A stretch of 21,339 nucleotides of DNA from an archaeon (GTDB taxonomy: Archaea > Hydrothermarchaeota > Hydrothermarchaeia > JALTZZ01 > JALUTC01), in the NCBI GenBank assembly GCA_027051265.1, contig JALTZH010000050.1:1-21339 (forward strand), given 5' to 3'. Positions 15,191 through 21,339 of this stretch are shown here, one piece after another. A model generated the notes under the pieces. The model had not been told where the DNA came from, searched no databases, and worked only from the letters and a program-made list of their open reading frames with translations. Made by a program: the position numbers and the translations under genes. Positions within the stretch are counted from its first letter, which is position 1. Each line of letters begins with the position of its first letter.

Positions 15191-16270
15191 TTAAGAAATT
15201 TCAACTCTTTCAGTTTCAATTCGATCATATGTTGGATATTCCTCGATAACGTAATATTTTAAATCTCTTCTTCTAAAATTTCTACTCAAATATCTGACTA
15301 TCTCTACTGAGGTTTCGATTCTACATTTTTCTATATTTAAATAAAAATATTTTTCATCAAATTTATATCTATTTATTATATAACTTAGAATTTCTTTTAA
15401 CATATCAATATCATTACGATCTATCTCTATAATACCTTTGATTAGAAGTCCATCATCCGATATCTTTTCAAAAGGTTTTTTTACGCTACGTGCCATTCTT
15501 CTTAGCCTATTTTTTAATTGAACGGTATCTTTAAATCTAGAACTACAAAAATGAATACATATCTTAACGTTTTTACATTTCTTCATTGCATTTAAAGCTG
15601 TTTCCCTACTATTTTTAACAGCATAGCTCCTCATAGATTTTAATCTATATCCCCTCTTTATCAACTCATTAGCATTAGTATGCGAGAACTCCAATTCGTT
15701 TATATTCAAAAAATCTCCACCAATATCGTTGAGTTTCCTTGCTATTTCTATAATAGTTTCTTCGTTGTTTGGTAGAGCAGGAATCTCTATTCCAGTTTTG
15801 AGTTCCAAACTTATTGCATCGTAAATACTGTTCCATACTTCACTTTCCGTATTAAGCAAATGGTATCTTATTTCGTCTAAACCTGAATCTTTAAGGATCT
15901 TTAACTTTTCTCTAGAAATATTTGATGCTGTATACATATGGATATGAAACTCTTCTCCAAATTTTTTCTTCAGAAATTTTATAAATTTAACAGTTCTTTC
16001 AAATCTTAAATAGGGTTCTCCACCTGTTATACCTGCTCCTCTAGCTTTCATTAACCTTGCTTCTTCCAATATATCATCAAAACTTTTTACTGGACGTTCA
16101 TTTGCATATACAACATCTTTCCATCGCCTTTTTTCTGATAATGGACAATAAAAACATGCTCTATTACAAACTCCAGTAACAAATAACACAAGTTTTGCTC
16201 CTTTTGAACAAATTTTACAACCTTTTGGTAATTCACCTATATAATAATTTGAATAAAATCTTTTTATCAT
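15191..16270 (-). CDS. COG2108-type radical SAM protein
   Basis: A 359-residue radical SAM enzyme related to pyruvate formate-lyase activases. The [4Fe-4S]-binding motif is Cys35-x3-Cys39-x2-Cys42 (CNRACFYC), followed by PLSEKRRWKDVVYANERPV, a distinctive signature of COG2108. A preceding CxxC pair (Cys18 and Cys21, CKICSKGAKLVLF) is typical of that family. The SAM-binding GITGGEPYLRF occupies 80-90. A cysteine/histidine segment KICIHFCSSR follows about two-thirds of the way along. Substrate is unknown. It is not MoaA: the C-terminal MoaA cluster motif and GPP-like end are absent. It lies upstream of moeA with 6 bases between them, hinting at a pterin-cofactor or metalloenzyme-activation role. 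The start codon is only 8 bases from the divergent gatD start. Confidence 0.85.
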   Translation of the reverse strand: MIKRFYSNYYIGELPKGCKICSKGAKLVLFVTGVCNRACFYCPLSEKRRWKDVVYANERPVKSFDDILEEARLMKARGAGITGGEPYLRFERTVKFIKFLKKKFGEEFHIHMYTASNISREKLKILKDSGLDEIRYHLLNTESEVWNSIYDAISLELKTGIEIPALPNNEETIIEIARKLNDIGGDFLNINELEFSHTNANELIKRGYRLKSMRSYAVKNSRETALNAMKKCKNVKICIHFCSSRFKDTVQLKNRLRRMARSVKKPFEKISDDGLLIKGIIEIDRNDIDMLKEILSYIINRYKFDEKYFYLNIEKCRIETSVEIVRYLSRNFRRRDLKYYVIEEYPTYDRIETERVEIS

Positions 16271-16278
16271 TATTATTT
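16271..16278. promoter_or_regulatory. Eight-base divergent intergenic region
   Basis: The starts of the radical SAM gene (minus, 16270) and gatD (plus, 16279) are supported by family N-termini, leaving only 8 bases between. Each promoter must therefore lie inside the other gene. CTATATAATAATTTG at 16237-16251 within the radical SAM gene is a plausible TATA region for a leaderless gatD message. Confidence 0.4.
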
Positions 16279-17517
16279 ATGAAACTTGTCCGAATAAAAA
16301 AGAATGGACTACAATTGGAAGGATATTTGTTACCTAGATACGAGTTAGAGGAAAAGAACTACATAACGATTAAACTTAAGAACGGATACAACGTCGGATT
16401 TAAACTGGATGAAATTGAAGTTGAAGAGATTGGAGAAAAAAAGATAAAGAAAGCATATTTATCTGAAAAAATTAAACAAAAAGAGAATTTGCCTCAAGTC
16501 AAAATAATTGGCACTGGAGGAACAATAAGTTCCAAGATAGATTACGAAACCGGTGCAGTTAAACCAGCATTAACTTCTGAAGAAATTTTAAGAAACAATC
16601 CAGAATTGTTAAATCTTGCAAGAATAGATGCGGAAATCCTTTTCAACATACTTAGTGAAAACATGCAACCAAAACATTGGATTAAAATCGCTGAAAAGGT
16701 ATCAAAAGAATTAAACTCTGGATTTGATGGTGTTGTCATAGCTCATGGTACGGATACGATGCATTTTACCTCCGCAGCTCTTAGTTTTATGTTAAAGAAT
16801 CTATACAAACCAGTAGTTCTTGTAGGATCACAGAGAAGTTCAGATAGGCCAAGTAGTGATGCATTTCTTAACTTATACGCAGCAATACTGGTTGCAATCT
16901 CAGATATTGCCGAGGTTACCGTTGTAATGCACTCTTCAAGTAATGATGATGCTTGTTATATACATAGAGGAACAAAAGTTAGGAAGATGCATACATCCAG
17001 AAGAGATGCTTTTAAGAGTATAAATACACAACCTATAGGAATGGTGAAAAATGGAAAGATACATATATTTATGCCTTATAGAAAAAGAAAAAAAGATGAA
17101 ACCGTATATGTGGATAAGACATTAAATGAGAAGGTATTCTTACTTAAAATATTCCCAGGAATTGATAAAGAAATTGTTGAAAAAATAGTGGATAAATTTG
17201 ATGGTATAGTTATCGAAGGAACTGGTCTTGGACACGTTCCAGAATATTTAATAGATGTTCTTGAAAAAGGAATAAATGAAGGAAAAATTATCTGTATGAC
17301 GTCACAAACAATTTATGGTAGAGTTAATATGAACGTCTATGCTACTGGTAGAAAATTATTATCTATTGGTGTAATTCCATTAGAAGATATGTTACCTGAG
17401 GTTGCGTATGTGAAGCTAATGTATGTTTTAGGAAAAACAAAGGACTACAATAAAGTAAAAGAACTTATGCTTAAGAATATTGCTGGAGAAATTTCAGATC
17501 GATCATTATATTCATGA
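16279..17517 (+). CDS. gatD: Glutamyl-tRNA(Gln) amidotransferase subunit D
   Basis: A 412-residue archaeal GatD, the asparaginase-like subunit that releases ammonia for conversion of Glu-tRNA(Gln) to Gln-tRNA(Gln) by GatDE. The N-terminal beta-barrel (GLQLEGYLLPRYEL then ITIKLKNGYNVGF) is followed by the asparaginase domain: IIGTGGTISS with Thr82 (76-85), VVIAHGTDTMHFTS with Thr158 and Asp159 (152-165), and VGSQRSSDRPSSDAF (182-196). The ATG at 16279 is chosen because the family starts just before the barrel; an upstream in-frame extension (16195) overlaps the divergent gene and looks spurious. The usual C-terminal NIAGEISDRS is present and the frame stops shortly after, where an IS-type hairpin end begins (17518). 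A few terminal residues may have been altered. gatE is not in the window. Confidence 0.95.
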   Translation: MKLVRIKKNGLQLEGYLLPRYELEEKNYITIKLKNGYNVGFKLDEIEVEEIGEKKIKKAYLSEKIKQKENLPQVKIIGTGGTISSKIDYETGAVKPALTSEEILRNNPELLNLARIDAEILFNILSENMQPKHWIKIAEKVSKELNSGFDGVVIAHGTDTMHFTSAALSFMLKNLYKPVVLVGSQRSSDRPSSDAFLNLYAAILVAISDIAEVTVVMHSSSNDDACYIHRGTKVRKMHTSRRDAFKSINTQPIGMVKNGKIHIFMPYRKRKKDETVYVDKTLNEKVFLLKIFPGIDKEIVEKIVDKFDGIVIEGTGLGHVPEYLIDVLEKGINEGKIICMTSQTIYGRVNMNVYATGRKLLSIGVIPLEDMLPEVAYVKLMYVLGKTKDYNKVKELMLKNIAGEISDRSLYS

Positions 17518-18067
17518 ACTGTTCTCCTCGCCACAAGTGGCAAGGATTCGCTGCGAAAAAGGTTTATACTTCAAGCTTCACAGATATGTTGATTTGTGTG
17601 AGAATTACCGATTTCTCTATTCTGAAGCACGGTACGGTTTGGCAACGTATCTTGTTAAACCCCTTTCTTGATCCCTTTAAACCTATTCTGTTACTAATTC
17701 GGCTTAGAGAGTTTCATTGAGACGAAAACTATATTTCAATGTTTAGTTATCCAAAATGATATTTAAAGACTTTGCCATCAACGTCTCCCAATTTATTTCA
17801 GCTTTGAAAAACGAGGCTTTCTTAGCGATGTTTGTAATTTTTACCGAAACAATACTTATTTGCTTAGCGATTAAGTTATTGGAACCAATGTTATTAGCTT
17901 GATAACACTTTTAAGTTATAATGTGGAGTTTCTTCAATATAAATTTTTAAGTCTAAAAATATTTTAATATTTTATCAAGAGATAACAAAATAATATAATT
18001 TCCCAAGCAAAAAATTATAGTTTAAATTAGCATGGGATTAAACGTTAAACATTTATAATTTAAAGTT
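17518..18067. mobile_element. IS200/IS605-type relic followed by AT-rich spacer
   Basis: A hairpin GCCACAAGTGGC (17529-17540), then GGATTCGCTGCG and AAAAAGGTTTAT, starts immediately after the gatD stop. Further matches to the elements at 6970 and 13385 run to about 17760: GAAGCACGGTACGG, an ACC/GGC-type stem near 17680-17707, and CATTGAGACGAAAACTATAT. The last corresponds to the tnpB 3' end read on the minus strand (NIVFVSMKL). From about 17760 to 18067 I see only AT-rich DNA that must hold the promoter for the CooC-like gene; TTTATAATTTAAAG just before its ATG is TATA-like. Apparent reading frames of 63-68 codons here are within the relic and not genes. Confidence 0.55.
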
Positions 18068-18817
18068 ATGTTAAAAAATAATTTAAAAATATTGATAAGT
18101 GGTAAAGGAGGATGTGGAAAAACATTTATAACAAATCTTTTAGCAAGAGAGTTTTCGATAGATAATTCTGTTCTTGTAATAGATGCGGATGAATCCAATA
18201 TTAGTTTATATAAGATGTTAAACGTTAAAAAACCAAAAGATTTCGTGTATTTTTTTGGAGGGAAGAAAAATTTGAAAAAAAAGCTTAAAGAAAATTTGTT
18301 CAAAAAACATATAAGTATTGAAGAGATTCCAAGGGAATATTTAGCATTAAAAGATAACATTTGTATAATCTCAGTTGGAAAAATAGAAGAAGTTTTAGAA
18401 GGATGTGCATGTCCTCATAATGTATTATTAAAAGAGTTTTTACGTAACTTAAATTTTAATGGCATAATAATTATTGACACAGAAGCAGGAGTTGAACATT
18501 TTGGTAGAGGTGTTGAAAAAGAAGTTGACGTGATACTTGGAATTGCTGAACCAACATTAGATTCAATAGAACTACTAAAGAAAATAGAGATGTTTTCAAA
18601 AAATCTTAATAAAATATTTATTCCTGTTATAAATAAAGTACCACATATACTTAGAGAACATTTTAAAGATTACATGTTTATAATTCCTTACATTGAAGAT
18701 GTTCAAATCAAATGTTTTAAAGGTGAAGAAATAGCTATTAGACTTGATGTAATAAAAAAATTAAAATTCGAAATATTAAAAACAGTAAATATCGTTACTA
18801 ATAGAGAAAACGTATAA
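18068..18817 (+). CDS. cooC: CooC-type nickel-insertion ATPase (MinD/ParA superfamily)
   Basis: A 249-residue SIMIBI-class ATPase. The deviant Walker A motif is GKGGCGKT (12-19), with the signature lysine Lys13 and Lys18. VLVIDADESN (35-44) is the switch I-type segment, and IIIIDTEAGVEHFGRGVE (133-150) the Walker B/switch II region, with DTEAGxEHFGRG diagnostic of CooC. The motif GCACP (112-116) gives the Cys113-x-Cys115 pair that CooC uses at its dimer interface to bind nickel. CooC matures the nickel-iron-sulfur site of carbon monoxide dehydrogenase (CODH/ACS), so such an enzyme is predicted elsewhere in the genome. A related accessory role for another nickel enzyme is possible. It is a single gene here, bounded by an IS relic upstream and a convergent gene downstream. 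Confidence 0.88.
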   Translation: MLKNNLKILISGKGGCGKTFITNLLAREFSIDNSVLVIDADESNISLYKMLNVKKPKDFVYFFGGKKNLKKKLKENLFKKHISIEEIPREYLALKDNICIISVGKIEEVLEGCACPHNVLLKEFLRNLNFNGIIIIDTEAGVEHFGRGVEKEVDVILGIAEPTLDSIELLKKIEMFSKNLNKIFIPVINKVPHILREHFKDYMFIIPYIEDVQIKCFKGEEIAIRLDVIKKLKFEILKTVNIVTNRENV

Positions 18818-18875
18818 ATAAGCGAAATACTACGTATCCACCTCTAAATTTTCATACTAAAAATTTCATAACTTA

Positions 18876-19979
18876 CTATAATTTCGGTTTTATAAGTATT
18901 TTAAGCATTTCTGCAGAAAACGTAAGCAACGTTAAAAACAGTAATACTCCACCTAAAATCTTTAGATATATTATGCCAGCAATAAATCCTAATATAAATA
19001 AAATTAATGATGTATTTAATAAAATATATATTATTATTGATAATTTTTCACTGAACAACTCCTTAAAATGTTTCACCATTATTCCTTTTTTAATATATTC
19101 TATATAGACTGTTGTTGGAACTATATGATACATCGCACCTATTATTGTCTGAATTATAAATCCTATTAAAAGTACATGCCATAAGAAGCCAAGATCATAC
19201 TTAATCATTAGATATGAGGTTCCAATCAACATATAAAACAAAGAAGTAACAAAAAATCTAGCTTCAACGGATTTTACTTTTTTCTTATCCTTCTTGAAAT
19301 AAGTTGCGATCATGTTTATAAAGAACAATACTAAAAGAATAATTGTCATAATTTTGAACAATACGTTATTTGTGAGGACTAACCCTAATATTGAAATTAC
19401 AAATAAATATAACAAATACTCAACTATTTTCTTACTGAAAACTTCTTTAACTAAAACCATTGGCAGCATGAAACTCATCGCACCAATTATTATGAGAGTA
19501 ACACCACCCAATATCGTTAAGTACATATGAGTTATTGTTAATCCACCTAGTAATAAATTCAGAACACCAAATGTTACACCTATAGTTAATATAACAGACG
19601 AACACAAGTAATAATAGATAATATTTGGTTTAACTTTTGATCTAACAATGGTTGCAACCACATTTATCATGTAGAGATAAAAAGATATCATGAGGATTAT
19701 TGAACCAATTATTCTCTCGATTATAAATATGATCATTCCTATGTTAAATAAATAGAACGTGCCTTTTTCTAATTTACTACTGAAAAGTTCACTCGAGGTT
19801 AAGACAGTAATTTGTCTGAACATTGTTGCTATAATAACCTGAGCTATGAAGCCGATAAGAATTAGATGAGAATGTAAATATTTTAAGTATAAAAGATTTG
19901 GGTTGAATAACATTAAAATTCCGAGGATAATTCCAGCTATAAAATAAATGAAAGAAGCGATGTAAAATTTATCTATCAA
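18876..19979 (-). CDS. Polytopic membrane protein resembling haem-copper oxidase subunit I
   Basis: A 367-residue protein with about ten to twelve hydrophobic helices and very few charged residues outside short loops. Three helices start with a histidine and end in a similar pattern: HSHLILIGFIAQVIIATMF (36-54), HMYLTILGGVTLIIIGAMSF (151-170) and HVLLIGFIIQTIIGAMYHIV (268-287). This is the helix style of cbb3-type CcoN and NnrS-like relatives, where such histidines bind haem. Haem binding here is inference. There is no clear cluster of copper-ligand histidines, so it is unlikely to be a functional terminal oxidase alone. The start is a TTG at 19979, two bases after the stop of the 40-residue zinc-finger gene (19982-20104), implying co-translation. 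It converges with the CooC-like gene. Confidence 0.65.
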   Translation of the reverse strand: MIDKFYIASFIYFIAGIILGILMLFNPNLLYLKYLHSHLILIGFIAQVIIATMFRQITVLTSSELFSSKLEKGTFYLFNIGMIIFIIERIIGSIILMISFYLYMINVVATIVRSKVKPNIIYYYLCSSVILTIGVTFGVLNLLLGGLTITHMYLTILGGVTLIIIGAMSFMLPMVLVKEVFSKKIVEYLLYLFVISILGLVLTNNVLFKIMTIILLVLFFINMIATYFKKDKKKVKSVEARFFVTSLFYMLIGTSYLMIKYDLGFLWHVLLIGFIIQTIIGAMYHIVPTTVYIEYIKKGIMVKHFKELFSEKLSIIIYILLNTSLILFILGFIAGIIYLKILGGVLLFLTLLTFSAEMLKILIKPKL

Positions 19980-19981
19980 AA

Positions 19982-20104
19982 TTATTCACCATGTATCATT
20001 ACAGGTAAACATTTAGCACAAACATAATTTTCTTTTCCTTTAAAATGATATACAAGAATTTTTACTTCTTCCTCACTCCTACCACAATAACTACACTTCT
20101 TCAT
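19982..20104 (-). CDS. 40-residue treble-clef zinc-finger protein (ClpX-type zinc-binding-like)
   Basis: A short gene with ATG at 20104 and TAA at 19982. The product begins MKKCSYCGRSEEEVK and ends with CAKCLPVMIHGE. The two CxxC pairs (Cys4, Cys7, and Cys29, Cys32) are about 21 residues apart. The CSYCGRSEEEVK segment closely resembles the N-terminal zinc-binding domain of ClpX (CSFCGKS..EV), a treble clef used for dimerisation and protein docking. Here it stands alone without any ATPase domain. The stop is two bases before the TTG start of the downstream membrane protein, so the two are almost certainly one transcription unit. It may serve as an assembly or metal-delivery partner, which is inference from context. 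Coding potential rests on the motif and tight spacing. Confidence 0.7.
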   Translation of the reverse strand: MKKCSYCGRSEEEVKILVYHFKGKENYVCAKCLPVMIHGE

Positions 20105-20334
20105 AAAATATTTTGTTATATCATCATATTTAAATTTTATCACGAAAATATAAGGTTTTTTATTTAATATATTTTAAGAGATATTTTTTAGTATAAGTTA
20201 ATTTTCAAAACAAAAATATTTTAGATATTTTAAAAAATACGTTATTAATGTTTCTTTTTGATAATATCATAGACTGAATGAAACTAATAATTAATAATAT
20301 TTAAACATTATAATCTTTACTTTACTTTCAGAAA

Positions 20335-20655
20335 TTAAACCAATTGGATACCAATTAGTGCAGATAATAGGATAGTGAGGATCGTCGAGGTAGTAATAAT
20401 AAGCTTTCTCATATCGTCTAATCTTTTATCGATGTAATTTCTCATGTCGTCCAATCTTTTATCAATGTAATGAATGATTCTTGTTTCAAGGTCTTTCAAA
20501 TCGTTTTTCGTGGCGACGTTTGGTATAACGGATTTTAGGATTAATTCTTGTAGAGGTTTTTGCTTCGCCACCTTTATCGCAAACCCTCTTAGAAAATCCT
20601 CATCCTCTAATAATGCATCTCTTATTCTTGATATATCTATCCCCATATTCTCCAT
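20335..20655 (-). CDS. Small coiled-coil protein with C-terminal membrane anchor
   Basis: A 106-residue protein. Residues 1-45 form a charged helical N-terminus (DALLEDEDFLRGFAIKVA), followed by ATKNDLKDLE. A coiled coil then contains the ten-residue unit YIDKRLDDMR twice in tandem (about residues 63-72 and 74-83), separated by one residue. A single C-terminal hydrophobic helix (about 85-105, IITTSTILTILLSALIGIQL) anchors it, with the bulk in the cytosol. Similar ATKxDL-coil-anchor proteins are common in thermophilic archaea with no known function. The duplication is visible in DNA as two near-identical 30-base units near 20410-20475. No adjacent same-strand gene suggests a partner. A simple repeat expansion within a real gene is the best reading. 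Confidence 0.65.
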   Translation of the reverse strand: MENMGIDISRIRDALLEDEDFLRGFAIKVAKQKPLQELILKSVIPNVATKNDLKDLETRIIHYIDKRLDDMRNYIDKRLDDMRKLIITTSTILTILLSALIGIQLV

Positions 20656-20714
20656 AAACTTTAATAACGTAATAAAATATTCCCAGATATATTTCTTCGA
20701 AATGTCTAAAATTT

Positions 20715-20800
20715 AGATAAACGGGGAAGGAGAGGGAGAAGGAAGAGAAATCTTTCTGGAAGAGTTTAAAAGAGGAGGGAGGAAGGAGAGGAGGGGGTTA
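20715..20800 (+). other. Purine-rich tract
   Basis: Nearly all bases on the plus strand from about 20722 to 20798 are A or G, interrupted by short pyrimidine segments near 20751-20769. On the minus strand it is a C/T-rich tract following the structured RNA candidate and could act as its 3' tail or a pyrimidine-rich terminator. Such tracts can also form triplex DNA. Confidence 0.4.
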
Positions 20801-21016
20801 CGGGTTCAGGACTGGTGGAAATTTATGGAAATTTGAGGAGCTTCCACCAGTCCTTTGGGCGTTATTGATCTCAGCTTCCCCTTTCATTGGGGAGCAAGTC
20901 ATCGATCTCCACCCCGATCCGGGCAACCCCGCCCAGAGCCTGTGATGCACCTTCCACCGAGAGATCATTTTATTGATCACTACACGGTAGAAGGTGCTTG
21001 GGGGCTCTGGGGAAAT
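20800..21016 (-). ncRNA. Candidate structured non-coding RNA, class unknown
   Basis: This block is far richer in G and C than the rest of the window, a known marker of structural RNA in AT-rich archaea. In plus-strand coordinates, four nested or consecutive stems are exact or nearly so: GGACTGGTGGAA/TTCCACCAGTCC (20809-20820 with 20842-20853); GGGCG/CGCCC (20857-20861 with 20930-20934) enclosing GCTTCCCC/GGGGAGC (20874-20881 with 20889-20895); AGAGCC/GGCTCT (20935-20940 with 21003-21008) enclosing GCACCTTC/GAAGGTGC (20947-20954 with 20990-20997), extended by inner GATC pairings. The minus strand is favoured because a BRE/TATA-like CAAATTATAAAC lies at 21031-21042, about 25 bases before the first stem. 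I looked for RNase P and SRP RNA signatures and found no convincing set. Predicted length is about 220 bases. Confidence 0.55.
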
Positions 21017-21030
21017 CCCTTCATTTATGT

Positions 21031-21042
21031 TGTTTATAATTT
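21031..21042 (-). promoter_or_regulatory. Candidate BRE/TATA box of the structured RNA
   Basis: On the minus strand CAAATTATAAAC combines an A-rich BRE-like start with a TATA core. Standard archaeal spacing places transcription initiation near 21010-21016, exactly at the edge of the GC-rich folded block. Confidence 0.4.
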
Positions 21043-21223
21043 GCATAAATCCCCCTATCAATTAAATATCTCTCAAATTCTCTTAATATCTCATCATTTA
21101 AATATTTCTTTAAATAAATATTTTTATGTATTTTATCCGATAATATTCCATAAACGTTATAATAAGTGGTTTCTTTTAAATTTTTATTTTGAAATATATT
21201 ATCAAAATTAAAATAAAAAGATG

Positions 21224-21296
21224 TGGACCCGCCGGGATTTGAACCCGGGACATTGGCTTGCGAGGCCAACGTCATTCCAGGCTAGACCACGGGCCC
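21224..21296 (-). tRNA. tRNA-Ala (anticodon CGC)
   Basis: A 73-base tRNA read on the minus strand. The acceptor stem GGGCCCG pairs with CGGGTCC and includes the G3-U70 wobble that identifies alanine tRNAs; the discriminator is A. The anticodon stem TTGGC/GCCAA encloses the loop CTCGCAA, giving anticodon CGC, which reads GCG codons. The T arm is CCGGG-TTCAAAT-CCCGG. CCA is not encoded and there is no intron in the anticodon loop. A run of T follows on the transcribed strand (21212-21219), consistent with termination. A TATA-like AATATAAATTTT lies at about 21328-21339 upstream. Confidence 0.96.
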
Positions 21297-21327
21297 TCTA
21301 TTAAAAAATTATAAAACTATTACTTGC

Positions 21328-21339
21328 AAAATTTATATT
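21328..21339 (-). promoter_or_regulatory. Candidate TATA box for tRNA-Ala
   Basis: AATATAAATTTT on the minus strand lies about 32-43 bases before the mature tRNA 5' end, allowing a short leader of roughly 10 bases removed by RNase P. It runs to the window edge, so any BRE is only partly visible. Confidence 0.4.

Noticed and set aside
15191-16270. Calling the radical SAM gene moaA because it precedes moeA.
   Set aside because: The cysteine spacing and the PLSEKRR...YANERPV signature fit COG2108, and the MoaA C-terminal cluster is missing.
16195-16278. Upstream extension of gatD.
   Set aside because: It lies inside the divergent radical SAM gene and adds residues not found in GatD.
17480-17720. 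Short plus-strand frames of 63 and 68 codons after gatD.
   Set aside because: They fall inside the IS200/IS605-type relic and show no protein-like features.
18000-18060. Another copy of the structured repeat before the CooC-like gene.
   Set aside because: Only AATAATATA and TAGTTTAAA are shared; spacing and the 3' end do not match and no hairpin is present.
20868-20912. A box C/D-like kink-turn on the minus strand (GATGA and CTGA flanked by GATC).
   Set aside because: The flanking pairing leaves no three-base bulge, and box C deviates from the consensus, so a C/D guide RNA is not supported.
20800-21016. Identification of the GC-rich block as RNase P RNA or SRP RNA.
   Set aside because: I looked for the GAGGAAAGUCC-type and ACAGAA-type RNase P cores and the SRP helix 8 (GGAA tetraloop with AGCA) on both strands and did not find a consistent set. 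A single GGAGCAAG on the plus strand is not enough.
20798-21211. Two overlapping frames on opposite strands (87 and 118 codons) across the GC-rich block.
   Set aside because: Their open character follows from the GC-rich stems; the translations look like no protein, and RNA folding explains the sequence better.
21021-21275. An 84-codon minus-strand frame running out of tRNA-Ala, with a helical segment (YLNDEILREFERYLIDRGI) reminiscent of the N-terminal part of tyrosine recombinases; possible integrase remnant at a tRNA attachment site.
   Set aside because: Its only methionine lies inside the tRNA, no catalytic residues or direct repeat of the tRNA 3' end are visible, and the similarity is a single short helix. 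Too weak to annotate.

Overview
The window looks like chromosomal DNA from an AT-rich, probably thermophilic archaeon. The case rests on an archaeal ATP-dependent DNA ligase, archaeal-type PheT, GatD (archaea only), a DUF763 protein, a COG2108 radical SAM protein, and a tRNA-Ala without an encoded CCA end. A TACK-type lineage is plausible, but nothing here fixes the phylum.

Layout. Positions 343-2432 (+) hold a small zinc-ribbon protein and DNA ligase. Positions 2434-3665 (-) hold a TIM-barrel metalloenzyme and a NikR nickel regulator with a complete metal site. NikR is divergent from a membrane-anchored DsbA-like protein (3716-4555, +). A DUF763 protein and an HPP membrane protein follow (4884-6499, +), then a small orphan gene (6600-6932, -). 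A 1.7-kb gap contains a decayed IS200/IS605-type tnpB. Next come an FAD-dependent fumarate reductase/L-aspartate oxidase-family protein (8646-10172, +) and a tight minus-strand operon: ferredoxin-winged helix, FwdD-like protein, MoaD-like protein, PheT (13139 down to 10201). After a repeat-rich gap come COG2108 radical SAM and MoeA (-), back to back with GatD (+). The right part holds a CooC-type ATPase (+), a two-gene minus-strand unit (a 40-residue zinc-finger protein plus a polytopic membrane protein with haem-type histidines), a coiled-coil membrane protein, a GC-rich structured RNA candidate, and tRNA-Ala(CGC).

Functional themes. Nickel: NikR and CooC, the latter pointing to carbon monoxide dehydrogenase elsewhere in the genome. 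Molybdenum/tungsten cofactor: MoaD-like, MoeA and FwdD-like proteins with an associated ferredoxin. Redox and thiol chemistry: DsbA-like protein, flavoprotein and the haem-oxidase-like membrane protein.

The intergenic DNA is the unusual part. At least five hairpin-bearing ends of IS200/IS605-type elements, mostly reduced to the tnpB 3' end plus the guide-RNA-like region, lie at 4541-4830, 6970-8125, 8345-8480, 13385-13570 and 17518-17760. A separate repeat family of about 130 bp, with a variable stem that stays paired and a conserved tail ending in ATTGAAAG or similar, occurs at 8514-8645, 13200-13331 (inverted) and 13750-13916 (tail in tandem, period 61). The GC-rich block at 20800-21016 folds into three strong hairpin domains and is the best candidate for an unrecognised structured RNA.
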